A DNA stretch of 64,000 bases from Chrysoporthe austroafricana (GCA_001051155.2 JYIP02000001.1:4216001-4280000), one strand, 5' to 3'. Counted from the stretch's first letter, positions 35,367-45,720 are shown. A program made the numbers and translations. Notes: generated by a model not told the origin, from the sequence alone.

Positions 35367-36000
35367 CAGAAATGTGGAGATGATAATGTCTGTATAAGTA
35401 AAAGGTCGGCTGAGATTACGACAGCTGAATGTCAGATGCCAGAGTGTCAAGGCAACTGAATCAGCAAACTGTACTTGGAGGAGGAAACGGCGACAATCCG
35501 TCATGACACTTACATTAATGTCAAGATCCACGCTGACAGAGGGCGATAAGTGATTACGAATGAGAAGGAAACTCACCTGATCAACAATAATCCGCACATT
35601 ACGTGATGAAGAGAGGAATACCAGAGTTGAGATTCGGAGTAGTGGACGTTGAGACGAGATTGGATTGGCGAGTGGGTATGTAGAAAAAAAAAACAAGTAG
35701 ACAATCTGGATGGGATAAATTTTACAGGATGTTTGCGGCCCAAGCACGGATCAAAAGACATCGGAGGAATTACCCTGGAATATATCTTTAAATTGATGTA
35801 TCCATGCATTTGATTGCGGGCACTAGACTAGGTGAGCATGACGAAAATTCATGTGGGCGAACGTTTGGACAGATCATCATCATATTGACAACAACTTTAA
35901 ACTATATACAGCAAAAGTCGAAAGCGGCAAGGCGCCCCATAGGAAGCTGTTACACAATAACACTCCAAGCAAACCAGCCAGCTCTAACAGCGCTTCTTGT
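35367..36000. other. Intergenic between convergent genes
   Basis: About 0.63 kb between the 3' ends of the C2H2 gene (+) and the AA9 gene (-). Frames at 35259-35809 (-) are antisense shadows of the C2H2 3' end with no domain. No distinct terminator motif stands out. Confidence 0.5.
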
Positions 36001-37293
36001 TTAAGCCAACCAGGCCTTGTTCTTGTTGCTGCGCTTCTTCCTCTTGGAGCAAGTCTTGGAGGAAGCTGACGTCGCGGCCGCAGCGGCAGATGAGGTAGCA
36101 GAGCTCTCAACGGTGCTGGAGGAGGCCACTGCGCTGGTAGTGACAGCGCTAGAGGCCACTGAGCTGGTAGCGACAACCGAGGAGCTCGCCACCGCACTGC
36201 TGGAGGAGGCGACTGAACTGACAGCAACAGTCGAGGATGAGGCAACACTGGAAGCAGCAGCGCTGGTGGTGCCAGAGGATGAAGAGGTCACCGATCCAGA
36301 GCCATCAGATGAGACAGTCACGTTCTCAGCGGCCGTGCCTGAAAGAAACATGTTAGGTGAGCTGATGGTGACGAAAACAAGCCCAAGAGAAGACTCACTG
36401 TTGTAGCACATTCCGTAGTAAGTCTGGTCGACCAGGTTGGGCCAGTGAGAAACGCAGGCCTCGGGCCAAGTGGAGATGCCAGGGGCTGTGTAGTTCGTGG
36501 GGATTGGGTAGTAGATGTCAATCTCAATACCCGGCTCATAGCCAGTGTACTGTCCCGGGATCTTGGTGAGCGGGCTTGGTGAGCCAGTGCCGGAGCCAGT
36601 GACACTCAGCTGAGCGCAACCGATGTAGTATTGAGCACCCTCAAACTCCTCTGCAGCGTGCAGTGCGATGTGCTCAGCCCGGAGGAGGTAGTCACCTGCG
36701 ACAAGATCCGTGGGCAGGTCAACGGTGAAGTTCTGGATACCGCTGGTGCCGGGGATGTAGGTAGCCCACTGGAGACCAGCAGAGGTGATCTCGTAGGTCG
36801 TGAGCTCATAGATCTGGACACATGTCAGGACAAGCTGTTCTTACTCGCAATACTAACACTTAGGAACTGACCTTGAACCAATCGCCAGAACCGTCATACT
36901 GGTCGGCAGTGGTGCCCGATGGGGCCTTGCTCATCCACACGGACAGAGGACCAGGGTGGGAAATGGAGACATCGACGGTGAAACCGACATTGTCGCCAGC
37001 AGCCACCGTGTATGTAGAGGTCTGAGCCATCGTCGAAGCCACTGTGCTCCTTGTTAGTACCGAAAGTGAGATAAGGCCTAGTGATGATAGCATGGCTTAC
37101 AGAGACCACCAGAGTTGCAAATCATGTTGGTGGAGGTGATATCGGTAATGGGGCTGTTCGAGTTGTTCGTCTGACGAACATACTCGTATGGGCTTGTGAT
37201 GTTCCCATTGACGATCAGGGCCTCGAAGTTGTAGTGAGCGAAGGCCGCGGGGAGGAAGGCCGCGGCGGCCAGGAAGCTGGTAGACGAGTGCAT
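36001..37293 (-). CDS. AA9 lytic polysaccharide monooxygenase (formerly GH61)
   Basis: Four exons, complement(join(36001..36338,36399..36813,36872..37041,37101..37293)), give 371 residues; the three introns are 58-60 nt, GT-AG. The enzyme is a secreted copper monooxygenase that oxidatively cleaves cellulose or related glucans. The signal peptide MHSSTSFLAAAAFLPAAFA ends exactly before the catalytic His (residue 20, HYNFEALIVNG). The second copper His is in ISHPGPLSVWMS. LRAEHIALHAAEEFEGAQYYIGCAQL carries the second-sphere His and Gln and a conserved disulfide Cys. IEIDIYYPIPTNYTAPG contains the axial Tyr. After the catalytic domain (to about residue 260) comes a long Ser/Ala/Val/Thr linker instead of a CBM1, ending in a Cys followed by a basic patch (CSKRKKRSNKNK). 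All copper-site residues are present. A neighbouring gene is a secreted amine oxidase. Confidence 0.95.
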
Positions 37294-38628
37294 GTTGGCG
37301 ACTGTTGTTTTCGTACGGGGGCTGAAAGTCGTTCAGACGTTACTGCTAAAGCACGAGAAGATCTGTGTAAAGAGAGACAGAAGTGTCGGTCCACCAGGGC
37401 AAAAGAATGAAGGACGTATCAACACAGTTGACGCGAAGAAAAGACGTGGCGCAAGCGACACAACACCGGAAGCTATGATAGAGAACGAAAGTGCCCGTGA
37501 AGGTTGAAGAAGAGAGAATCTCCTGATCTCGACGGGCTTGGCAACGATTTTTGTAGGCCAGCCCCTTGGAATATTCGCGATGCCATCTTCAGCGAGTGTG
37601 CCGAACCGTCATTTCGGATGGCACTGCAGGGCTAGGAGTGGAGCGATGCGGATTTGAAACGAAAATGTTCAAGGGGTATAGTGACGATGGCCTCACGAAG
37701 ACAAACAACCTTGGCTAACTCCTTTGGGACATGGAAGCCCACATTTATTCGGGCATCAGTGGGCACAGGGGGATCTCAACGGCCGAATCGAGCCTAGATC
37801 AGCGATCCTGCAGGCATGAAGAGCCTCACACCATCCCTGGTGGCGGCAGATCCCTTGAAAGTTTCATGTTTTATTGACGGCGCTTGTTTTCTCGCTTGCG
37901 TGTGTGCTTCGGATGGCACCGGGCCTTGCATAAACAAACTATGTCCCAAACGCAACGACCGCCACTCGCGCCCAGAGAAACCCACAGGAGTTTTTCCGTC
38001 AATGGATGCCTCGTATATTAAAGGGCGTGGCCAGCCCTCGAACTGTTAACAGTATGAAGTACTTCTCCGTAGCTTTTATCGGAAGAGAAGACATGCTCGC
38101 ATTCCTCCGTCCTATCTGGAGTGACCCAAAGACATCAGGGACGGATGTCCCCCCCCTCTGACCGATATACAACACGGCTGATGACGTTTGGATGCAGATA
38201 AAATTGCAGGACACCTCCAGGTCGAACCCATTGACTTTTGAATGCCATTCTCGAGGGAGAAGGGAACCTGACTTAGTTGGTCCCGAGTTACCGGAGACTT
38301 CGTGAAGCAGGCCAAGGAAGAGGGAGGCATCTCAGCATCTATTTATTCTAACAATTCTTATACTGGAAGATTTCTCGAATCATTCTTGGCCTATGTAGAG
38401 CGCGGCAGGAATGAGACCATGTCCAAACCTCTAGCGAGTGGACCGTCGGCGGAGGGGCCAAGATGCTGGGCAACCCCTTGAATATTCCTGCTCCCATTGA
38501 TTACAACCCCTTCCTGGAGCGTGGCTTCGGGGACACATAACCTGATCTCCGACAATGCGCTTCACTTATAACACTCGCTCGAAGAAGAGTATATTAGTAT
38601 GTTAAAACTTTCGGGTACTTCCGTCGCT
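37294..38628. other. Intergenic, promoter of the AA9 gene
   Basis: About 1.3 kb between two minus-strand genes. It must contain the AA9 promoter (just above 37293) and the amine-oxidase 3' end. Frames of 60-77 codons here are not protein-like. Confidence 0.5.
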
Positions 38629-40215
38629 CTAGTCGTCGTAGTCAACGAAACTACTCACGGGCCACCCGTTCACGTCACTGTATTCGGATTGCGGAGTCGT
38701 CCCATGCAAAACTTCATACGACTCCATTGAAGTGCCATTGCCCTTCACCAGCGCCGCAATGCGCTCACCAACTTCTTGACCCTCGAACCACGACCCGTGC
38801 AGAAACCCATAGTATTCAGCTGACGTATGCTCCCCAGCAAACCACAAGGCCCCGACGTTAGCCCGAAGGTTCTGATGTTTCTCAAGTGTCATACCAATGG
38901 GCCAATTGCTGTAGCTCCCGTGCGCCCACGACTCCGTTGTCCAGCGGGGATACATGAAGGCGGTCGGCTCCGGGACATCCACGTCGGGAAACATCGCCCG
39001 CAGAACCTCAAGCCCTTCCGCCTTGGTCTGCTCATCGCTCTGCTTCTCGATTCGATGAGACTCTTCATCCACGACTGTCCCGAATATGATGTTGCTCCCG
39101 GGCAGGAAGCCTGGCGTTGACAGGGACTGCCACACAGGGTAGTATCCCCTCCTCGTTGGGTCCGCGTACAGGAAATACTGCGTGTCCTCGGGCCAGAACG
39201 TCTCATTAAATTGGTAGAAGACCTTGGTGTATGTGCCCATCTGAAACTGCTCGATGGCCTCTTGTTTCCATCGTGGTAGCTGCGGCTCGAAATCGACCAC
39301 ATCATTCTGCAAGACTCCAAGTGCGAAGGTGCAGATTGCGTATTGGGCTGAGACGCACTCATCGTCGGAGAAGTGGGCTGTTACGCCCAAGTCTGAATAC
39401 TCGATGCTGGAAACGTTCGTGTTCAGGAGTAGGCGGGAGTCGTTGGCCCCGAAGTTTAAGAAGGTTGAGGCCTCTCCCACGAGCCACTTGTTGAAACCCT
39501 GCTGGTCGATCACAAAGTTGTCGTTGTCGCCGAACTGATTGAAGGTCAGGTTGTCGCCAGTGACGCCAAAGATAAAACTGCTCTTATCAAGTGAATAGCC
39601 GGCGTCCCAATCCCAGTTCCACCACTCCACGGCCACCTTCTTCATGTCCTGCTTCGGCTTCCATCCTACAACGCTGAATCCGGTGCGAGCCGAGGGATCC
39701 TGCAGATTTTCCACCAAGAGGTAACCGGCGTCCGCCACAGCGATATCCGAAGCATCGTCATATTCGTCCAAGAGATTCGTATAGTTGTTGGCGCCGGCCT
39801 CATCGTATGTCAAGATCGAGTCGTAATCGGAATAAGTATTTGTCACATTCCACTTCTTCGAGAACGTCCAGACCGGGTTCTCGGGGGCGCCAGGGTCCTC
39901 TGCCCCCAAGCCCTGGATCCAGTTGGCCCCAAGCTCGACAACATAGGGCGTGCCGTCTCCCTTATCCCCGAACGTCGTGTGATACATTCGTCCCCCGATA
40001 TAATCATTACGATCCACGATGATGAAGTCCGAGATTGAGGCATTGGAAAGAGCTTGGGCAGCTGTAATACCCGCAACACCGGCACCGAGTACAAGGACCT
40101 CGGTCGCACGACACGTTGATCTTTCCTGGTTGACATCGCGTTGCAGGTTTGGTGGAGCAGCAAGGACAAGATGGCCCAACGTTGCCAAGACACAAGTACA
40201 AGATAGTGCATGCAT
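38629..40215 (-). CDS. Secreted flavin-containing amine oxidase, polyamine-oxidase-like
   Basis: An intronless frame of 528 residues, from ATG 40215 to TAG 38629-38631. The signal peptide (MHALSCTCVLATLGHLVLA) precedes the FAD-binding dinucleotide fold VLVLGAGVAGITAAQAL (Gly at 44, 46 and 49). The second FAD block is GGRMYHTTFGDKG, then the substrate-domain hallmark VELGANWIQGLG. The C-terminal FAD block is ALWFAGEHTSAEYYGFLHGSWFEGQEVGERIA. These are the motifs of the flavin amine oxidase family, closest in pattern to polyamine oxidases, which oxidise spermine or spermidine and release hydrogen peroxide. Several NxS/T sequons fit an extracellular or vacuolar location. Length is as expected. 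A secreted peroxide-producing enzyme next to an LPMO, which can use peroxide, is suggestive but unproven. Confidence 0.93.
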   Translation of the reverse strand: MHALSCTCVLATLGHLVLAAPPNLQRDVNQERSTCRATEVLVLGAGVAGITAAQALSNASISDFIIVDRNDYIGGRMYHTTFGDKGDGTPYVVELGANWIQGLGAEDPGAPENPVWTFSKKWNVTNTYSDYDSILTYDEAGANNYTNLLDEYDDASDIAVADAGYLLVENLQDPSARTGFSVVGWKPKQDMKKVAVEWWNWDWDAGYSLDKSSFIFGVTGDNLTFNQFGDNDNFVIDQQGFNKWLVGEASTFLNFGANDSRLLLNTNVSSIEYSDLGVTAHFSDDECVSAQYAICTFALGVLQNDVVDFEPQLPRWKQEAIEQFQMGTYTKVFYQFNETFWPEDTQYFLYADPTRRGYYPVWQSLSTPGFLPGSNIIFGTVVDEESHRIEKQSDEQTKAEGLEVLRAMFPDVDVPEPTAFMYPRWTTESWAHGSYSNWPIGMTLEKHQNLRANVGALWFAGEHTSAEYYGFLHGSWFEGQEVGERIAALVKGNGTSMESYEVLHGTTPQSEYSDVNGWPVSSFVDYDD

Positions 40216-40639
40216 GACGAGACACGACTTCGCGCTTGAGTGCTAATCTTGTAACGCTCAGTCTCCCGAAATTGGTAGCAAAGGCCTCCTGTTGCCGCGT
40301 ACTTATCGCATCACTTGTTGTTGCAGCGGGGATGAGGTGGTATGAAAAGTGGGTAAAACGGTCATCATTCCCTTTTGCCGGCACGTTATCAAAATCGCCG
40401 TTTTGAATGCTTATATCAGGGTTTTAATCATACTCCTGGTAGCAATTGACTGTCCTTATCGACCTATTAGGAGGAAGCGGGATGATGCCTCTAAAAGACG
40501 CGGCCATATATAGGTGGAAAAACAAGATGTTGCCCTATTGCCAGCTGTCTTCACAGCTCTGAGTTTGATAACAGTCATAGGGTAAGTCTGGCTGTTGTAA
40601 TTTGGAACTGTGGTGCGTTAAATCGTGCTAACTGCTTGC
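40216..40639. other. Intergenic, promoter of the amine oxidase
   Basis: About 0.42 kb upstream of the minus-strand amine oxidase. A CATATATAGG at about 40504-40513 could be a distant TATA element for either neighbour. Its 3' part may include the eroded first exon of the pseudogene that follows. Confidence 0.45.
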
Positions 40640-41666
40640 TTCTAGACTGTTTATTCCTCTTATCGATACGTGGTTCGGTATGAGTGTTCACAGCGCAACC
40701 ATTAACAGCTATATAATAATATCTCCGCAAGCACATATCATTCCTACGGTCGTCAACTGGATCCCAGCAATGCAAGTTATCTAGGCTGCTCATCCGGTCC
40801 TATGATCCCAGCCTGGAACGGGAATAATAATCAGAACTTTTCGTGGCCATGCAGCATCGATATGCCCATCCCACATCCCTACAACATGTTCCTTGTGGCC
40901 AAGCAGCGGCAGCAGTGCAGCTGGGTCTGGTCTCGAATAATACCATGTTGAACTTTGCAGGCCCGGCCAACGCATCAAACTCAGACACACCATCTGAAAA
41001 CCGTTCCACTCTATTTCATCGGTGATCAACAGAGCAGTACCGCCGAAGACTTTAGCGGTCAGACGATGGGGATGGCAACGCAATGCGAAATTGTCACGTC
41101 CAAATGCTATGACGCTAATAATGGTATAGCCTTTAGCTGCTCTGGCGGCTTACAGGGTGATTTTACCATGTGTGAAGCCAATGCATGGCCTGCCGGTGGA
41201 AGTATAAATGGGTCAGGAAGCCGTTCAACGGGCGTCGGCTTTGCTGACGACTCCCAGCGGTCTCGCTCTGCAGGACATATCGACATGACGGGAATCGCTG
41301 GCTACAGCATAGGGGAGATCGAGGCCTTGCTACATCAAAACCCCGTTTACTTTGGGATATGGGCCACTGGATTCTTTGCCTTTGGTGACAGCAACACGCC
41401 ACTGACAAACGACATCACGGAGGTCTTTGTCAACGGGTCCTCGAATGCCATGTGGCTCTTGAACTGCAGTGCCACCAGCTACGACACGTCAATTACACTT
41501 GGGTGAACGGGCCTTGCACAGCTTTCAGGCCCAAGTGGCCGCCCCAGAATGGGGTGCCTTCTTTTCTGCGCCGTTCGCCTGGAGCTACCTCTCGCCGGGT
41601 CTGAACGCCGTGACGATGAACCTTCAGTTGACCGCCTGGGACTCCTGTCCTCAGTACGTGGGTTAG
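40640..41666 (+). pseudogene. Frameshifted relic of a fungal polytopic membrane protein
   Basis: Reading the plus strand piecewise gives one protein in shifting frames. The pieces, in order, are LFIPLIDTWFGMSVHSA, then QLDPSNASYLGCSSGPMIP..., then VQLGLVSNNTMLNFAG, then VPLYFIGDQQ...MGMATQCEIVTSKC...VYFGIWATGFFAF, then NYTWVNG, then ALHSFQAQVAAPEWGAFFSAPFAW to the stop at 41664-41666. The pattern (DTWxH-like start, GMxTQC...C, extracellular loop, then YxVNGTVxxF) matches a fungal family of large membrane proteins with an exposed loop, which I cannot name. Frame changes fall near 40750, 40910, 41015, 41490 and 41508 with no room for introns, so it looks broken rather than spliced. Base composition is normal, so this is not RIP. 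Indel sequencing error is an alternative. Confidence 0.7.
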
Positions 41667-42182
41667 TGCCTTCTTTGAAGGGGCTTCATCTGGGTGAATG
41701 GGTAGGCAACTGGAGGGCCTAACTAAGTCAAAGGGGGGCATACCTAGTGCCTCTCTACCGCACAAAATGCTACATGCGTAGGTATATGGGTTGCTTAAAG
41801 AAGCATATGAAGACCTAATATCAAGATGCTGGATAGGTGTATAAGTAATTTGCATAAAGGTGCGTTCTATCTGCTGGGGGGCGAAGGGGGAAATGTTGAG
41901 CAAAAAATGAAAATGCAAGTCTAAAGTTTGGAAAGTGCACGCGTCATCTGACTTGCGCAGGAGTACACTGGACATTCCCGTTCCAGCCGTGCCTGTCAAG
42001 AAGCTGCTTTCGCCCCCGGCCTCCACTCCTTTGATTCTCCCACCGCTCAATAGCAGAAGACCTCCCTGGCTGGCGATTAAATAAGCAAACCCCGATTGGC
42101 AATTGAATGTGCCTCCTAGTACGTATGTTTCATTACAAGCACTTCCTCACTAGGAACCATCCTGTGCGCTTGGTTGTTCGTC
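41667..42182. other. Intergenic, nothing recognised
   Basis: About 0.5 kb between the pseudogene and the 3' end of the PD-(D/E)XK-like gene. The minus-strand frame 41493-42050 is mostly the antisense of the pseudogene. Confidence 0.5.
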
Positions 42183-43523
42183 CTATGCGGGATTTAAAAG
42201 TCTGGCCGCCTGCCTCGTGATGACACCGGGATGATGCTCTTGAACTTTGTCCTGCTCTTGCTGCGCCTGTGTATCTCGCCTCGGCCGCGTGCGGCGTCCG
42301 ACAGTCTCCACCCCCCTCGTCCGCTTTCCCCGAGATGACTGTTCAAGTGGCTGTTGTGCTGATGATGATGGTGGTGGTGGTGGTGGTGGTGGTGGTAGCG
42401 GCGGCGGTGGCTGCGGAGGCTCCGCCGGATTGTTCGCCGCGTTGTTTGCCATGCTCAATTGCTTGACAATATTGTTGCGACACTGATCAAGAGCACCGGA
42501 GATGAGTTTCAGGAGATCATTGAGAGCGTAGTCGTATATATTCTTAATCGCGCAACTGAGGGTCTGCATGCTATCACCGTATCTCAGGGGGAGGATCCTT
42601 AGCTCCTCGAAATGGAAGGTGTATTGATCGTCGTCTGGTGTCTTGTCTATCCATTCGACATTGACATACGCATTGTTCTGGTCTATAACCACCGAGAAGA
42701 ACAAGAGCTTGTTGTCGAAGTCGAAATTCTCCAGGCCAGGACCACAAGACAGCGTTTCCAAGAGGCCGTGCAGGGCGACAGCGCTGGCGCTAGCAGCTTG
42801 ATTGGTTCCCTCACGGATCGATCCATCCGTCGCCTGCGATTTGCATTCGATGACTGCGAATGGGAATCGGATGTCCTTATGAGGAGAGGCTATGTTCGAT
42901 TCGTCTGGGACTTGTCCTAGAACGCGGATAGTGTCAAGCTGGTTCTTATCGAAAGCGTTTTGAGAGAAAGCAATGACAGAATCAGGCCTGGATTTCGCTA
43001 GAGGGGGGGGAACCTGGCCCAGCAAACCCTGCCAAACAGGAAGAGAGACGGCTTCATTCCATGGGACATCATGATCGATTGTTAACCTCTTATCGATTGA
43101 CGAGTAATAACCTGGAATGACCTTGCTGACCAGCCTGGCCTTGACCACCATCTCTTGATCGTTTTGAATGTCTCTTATAGTCTCCCTCAGCTGACTGATG
43201 GTGGTGTCGTCTAGTTCGAGCGTCTCCCGTGTGCGAAACACGATCTTCTCCACCTTCTGTCGAAATTCAGGATGCATGATCTTTCCCGGAACATGTACAT
43301 TGTATAGGCTTAGCGTGTCCCGAAAGGTCTCTTCGCGTGGGTTTGCAGAATGTTTCTGAGAACTGGGCGTTCTCGTGGTTGGGTCAGGGGATAGAGTCAG
43401 GTTTCGTAGCGTAGGAAGTCGAGACATCTCGTTTGGTAAGGTCCGCGGACGGGACCAGCTGGTGTTGATAAGCCAGTAGTCGAGCAATTCTGCTCTGGGT
43501 TTGCGAGGACAGTATTTCAACAA
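42183..43523 (-). CDS. PD-(D/E)XK nuclease-like fungal protein (DUF7924-type)
   Basis: An intronless frame of 446 residues, ATG 43523 to TAG 42183-42185. The central region carries the residues of a PD-(D/E)XK nuclease core in the right order: SRPDSVIAFS (Asp 181) and, about 45 residues on, FPFAVIECKSQ (Glu 226, Lys 228, Gln 230). A helix with GTNQAASASAVALHGLLE follows, as expected after the catalytic strands. The N-terminal part has SLYNVHVPGKIMHPEFRQ and PVWQGLLGQVPPPLAKSRPD, blocks typical of an expanded fungal accessory family that I associate with DUF7924 from memory. The C-terminus has a long polyproline run (from a GGT/ACC microsatellite) and a basic tail (SRGKRTRG, GRRTRPRRD) that may bind DNA or direct it to the nucleus. 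Nuclease activity is inferred. A solo LTR begins 31 bp upstream of the ATG. Confidence 0.8.
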   Translation of the reverse strand: MLKYCPRKPRAELLDYWLINTSWSRPRTLPNEMSRLPTLRNLTLSPDPTTRTPSSQKHSANPREETFRDTLSLYNVHVPGKIMHPEFRQKVEKIVFRTRETLELDDTTISQLRETIRDIQNDQEMVVKARLVSKVIPGYYSSIDKRLTIDHDVPWNEAVSLPVWQGLLGQVPPPLAKSRPDSVIAFSQNAFDKNQLDTIRVLGQVPDESNIASPHKDIRFPFAVIECKSQATDGSIREGTNQAASASAVALHGLLETLSCGPGLENFDFDNKLLFFSVVIDQNNAYVNVEWIDKTPDDDQYTFHFEELRILPLRYGDSMQTLSCAIKNIYDYALNDLLKLISGALDQCRNNIVKQLSMANNAANNPAEPPQPPPPLPPPPPPPPPSSSAQQPLEQSSRGKRTRGVETVGRRTRPRRDTQAQQEQDKVQEHHPGVITRQAARLLNPA

Positions 43524-43554
43524 ATTAGCTTTGTTAAGACGTCGCTGTTGTTTG

Positions 43555-43830
43555 TGTTACACGGACACCTAAGGGTGCCCTAAGAAGGAAGGATATTAAG
43601 GCATTGCGAGTTACGCGCCGTTGGGCTTCACCGGTCAGGCCCAACTGCATAAAGAAGGGGGCTGTGCAATAGATGCCTGAGGCAGACGTCGAGGTCCAAG
43701 GTCTATAAGTACGGCGGGAACGAGCCCGTCGGACCAAGGAGGGACCTGGTTCTTCAGCACTCCTTAGACCACCTTAACAGTTATCGTTGAATTGAGACCT
43801 CTCCAAGCCCAGAACTCTGCCCTTGTAACA
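43555..43830 (+). repeat. Solo LTR, family 1 copy B, with target duplication GTTTG
   Basis: The 276-bp unit begins TGTTACACGGACACC and ends GCCCTTGTAACA, and is flanked by GTTTG on both sides (43550-43554 and 43831-43835). It aligns end to end with the copy at 28556-28851, with small indels and substitutions (copy A carries an extra segment of about 20 bp after GCCCAACTGCA). The shared TCTATAAGTACGGCGGG is again in plus orientation, pointing away from the adjacent minus-strand gene whose ATG is at 43523. No C-to-T/G-to-A excess is obvious, so it has not been heavily RIPed. Confidence 0.88.
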
Positions 43831-45299
43831 GTTTGACTGATGGCGGCTATGAGGTTAGCAAGATGCAACTCAGCTTCCGGAGAGGGAAGGGGAGGAAAAC
43901 ACAAACAGCTGTCTGTCCCCCCTGCGTCGTCAGTAATCACAAGTTGACTCTGGTAAGGCAGCTCTTGTGAGGTCGTGTCATGTCTTTCGGACATGTCGAG
44001 CACTGAAGCAAACAGACGAGGAGCGGGGGAAAGGGAGGAGGATTGCAGATAGTTAGCTACCTGCAGGTCGACAATGAAATATCTAAACCATGAGCTGTCA
44101 GTGATTGGACATAAGACTCATCACAGTACCCAGCACGTGATCACCCCCTGGAGTGCTGCGGTCTCGTACTTTTGAATCGCTAGCACAAGTACTGCATGAA
44201 TGCTTGTCAAGAGCACTAGAATGCATGCAGCTAAAAGCAACAATAAAACGTAAAGATTTATTTTTCTTCTTTACTGGGAGGGAAGTAGCAAAGAAAAGTT
44301 GAAGGAAAGGTAATACATAAATACTATAGCTGATAAAGTCATCTTGTTCAACGGAGTGGAGGCAGGGGTGAAGCGGCTTACCGCTGGAGGCGCTGCCGGA
44401 ACGGAGTGTTCTAAACGGACATATTTATTCACATTCTCCCTTCAGACCTCCGGCCGAAGATATCGAAGCCCGTAAGGGAAGACAAAGCAAACCGAAAGCT
44501 ACGCGCACTGGATATACTGATAAAATAATACGGATGCCCCTTTCCTTTCGCCTTTTCGTTATATTAAAGTGGATTTGTAGGATTCTTAAACTGTTAACCT
44601 CATTAGTTCGATTGTAAAAAGCAACGCAGCTTCCAAGATATTCATGTCGATGAATAAGTATCGAACCGAACCTGCTAGAACGAAGCCAGCTCAGAAGAAT
44701 TGAGTAATATTATACTATTTAAAGAACCAAAGAAGAAAGCTGTTAGGGGCTAAGCCCCAGAGCGCGAGACGATACGCTAAACCTGATTAAGCAAGGATAA
44801 CATGCTAAAGTAAGAAAAGACTTGCAAAGAGATTAGCACTCTGCCCGGACTTGGATTAAGACTCAGTAGATATCAAAAAGCCTACCTGGTTCTGAACATT
44901 CAAATAGTGATATATACATATATACATATACCATCGCGATTTTTCTCTCCACTGATAAGCGAATTCGATAGTAGCGCCCGGGAATACACTCGCAAATAGG
45001 AGGTGTTGATTAGTTGGGATTTCTTTACATGTCTTCCAAGGTTGTCAAAAGACTCAAACTTTCTGTTAGCTGGGCTTAACCACGTACGTAGTGAATCGGT
45101 TTCGATTTGCTATCTGTTATTATGTCTGTCTAGAAGGAAAGAGGGAAAGAAAGCCGTAAGCAATAGCCAGAACGTAGAAATGGCTTTGGCCCTAGCGTAC
45201 GGGCCATATCCTAGCCCGTGCCTATATGCCAGAATGAATAGCTCTAGCTATTCTATACTGGCTATTCTATACTAGCAGTCTTTTTCTTTTCTTGTAATG
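43831..45299. other. Transition from genic to AT-rich repeat DNA
   Basis: About 1.5 kb with no recognisable gene. GC content falls stepwise: still ordinary to about 44200, mixed to about 45250, then strongly AT-rich. A 90-codon plus frame at 45003-45275 has no recognisable content. The stretch 45190-45290 is rich in CTAGC/GCTAG words. Parts are probably relics of elements that I cannot assign. Confidence 0.5.
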
Positions 45300-45720
45300 C
45301 TTTTTCTTTTTCCCTTTTACAGCCTATTTACGAATCCTTTTATACGAACCGTAAGCTAGTTATTATCGATAAAACGTTCCAGTATTCTGTTTAGTATTAT
45401 TTTAGTAAGGGTATCGGCTAAGTTATTATTGCTATTAATCTATTGTATTTCAGCAATTTCGCGCTATTCGTATAATTGCTTAAGCGCTATTATATTAACT
45501 ATAAAGCGTTTCTTTTTAGTCGTTTCAAGCTTGATAAAGCATTCGTATAATAAATACGAATCCGTATATACAATTAAAGGGATTATAAAGAACGATAGCT
45601 ATTTCGTAATTATTTTCAAAATTATAGCAAAAGCTATGCCGATATCGATCTTATTTATTATTATATATATCTTAAAAGCTAGAACGTTTCGCATAACCCG
45701 TTTGCATTTCGTTAAGCTTT
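45300..45720 (-). mobile_element. Ty1/copia retrotransposon relic, RNase H / C-terminal part
   Basis: On the minus strand the conceptual translation, with stops at RIP-type positions, follows the end of a fungal Ty1/copia polyprotein. A DSYLLYECLIKLETTKKKRF-like block is followed by NIIALKQLYE, REIAEIQ, NNNLADTLTK and RILERFIDNN. These correspond to the RNase H end and the NPADxxTK signature of copia elements. Stops replace expected Trp and Arg codons. Flanks are too degraded to define ends or LTRs. It lies at the border of the AT-rich block. Confidence 0.75.

Noticed and set aside
36017..36406. Plus-strand frame of 129 codons rich in Glu, Ala, Thr and Val
   Set aside because: Exact antisense of the low-complexity tail of the AA9 gene, which has canonical splice sites and a full copper site.
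42247..42486. Gly-rich plus-strand frame
   Set aside because: Antisense of the polyproline microsatellite inside the PD-(D/E)XK-like gene.
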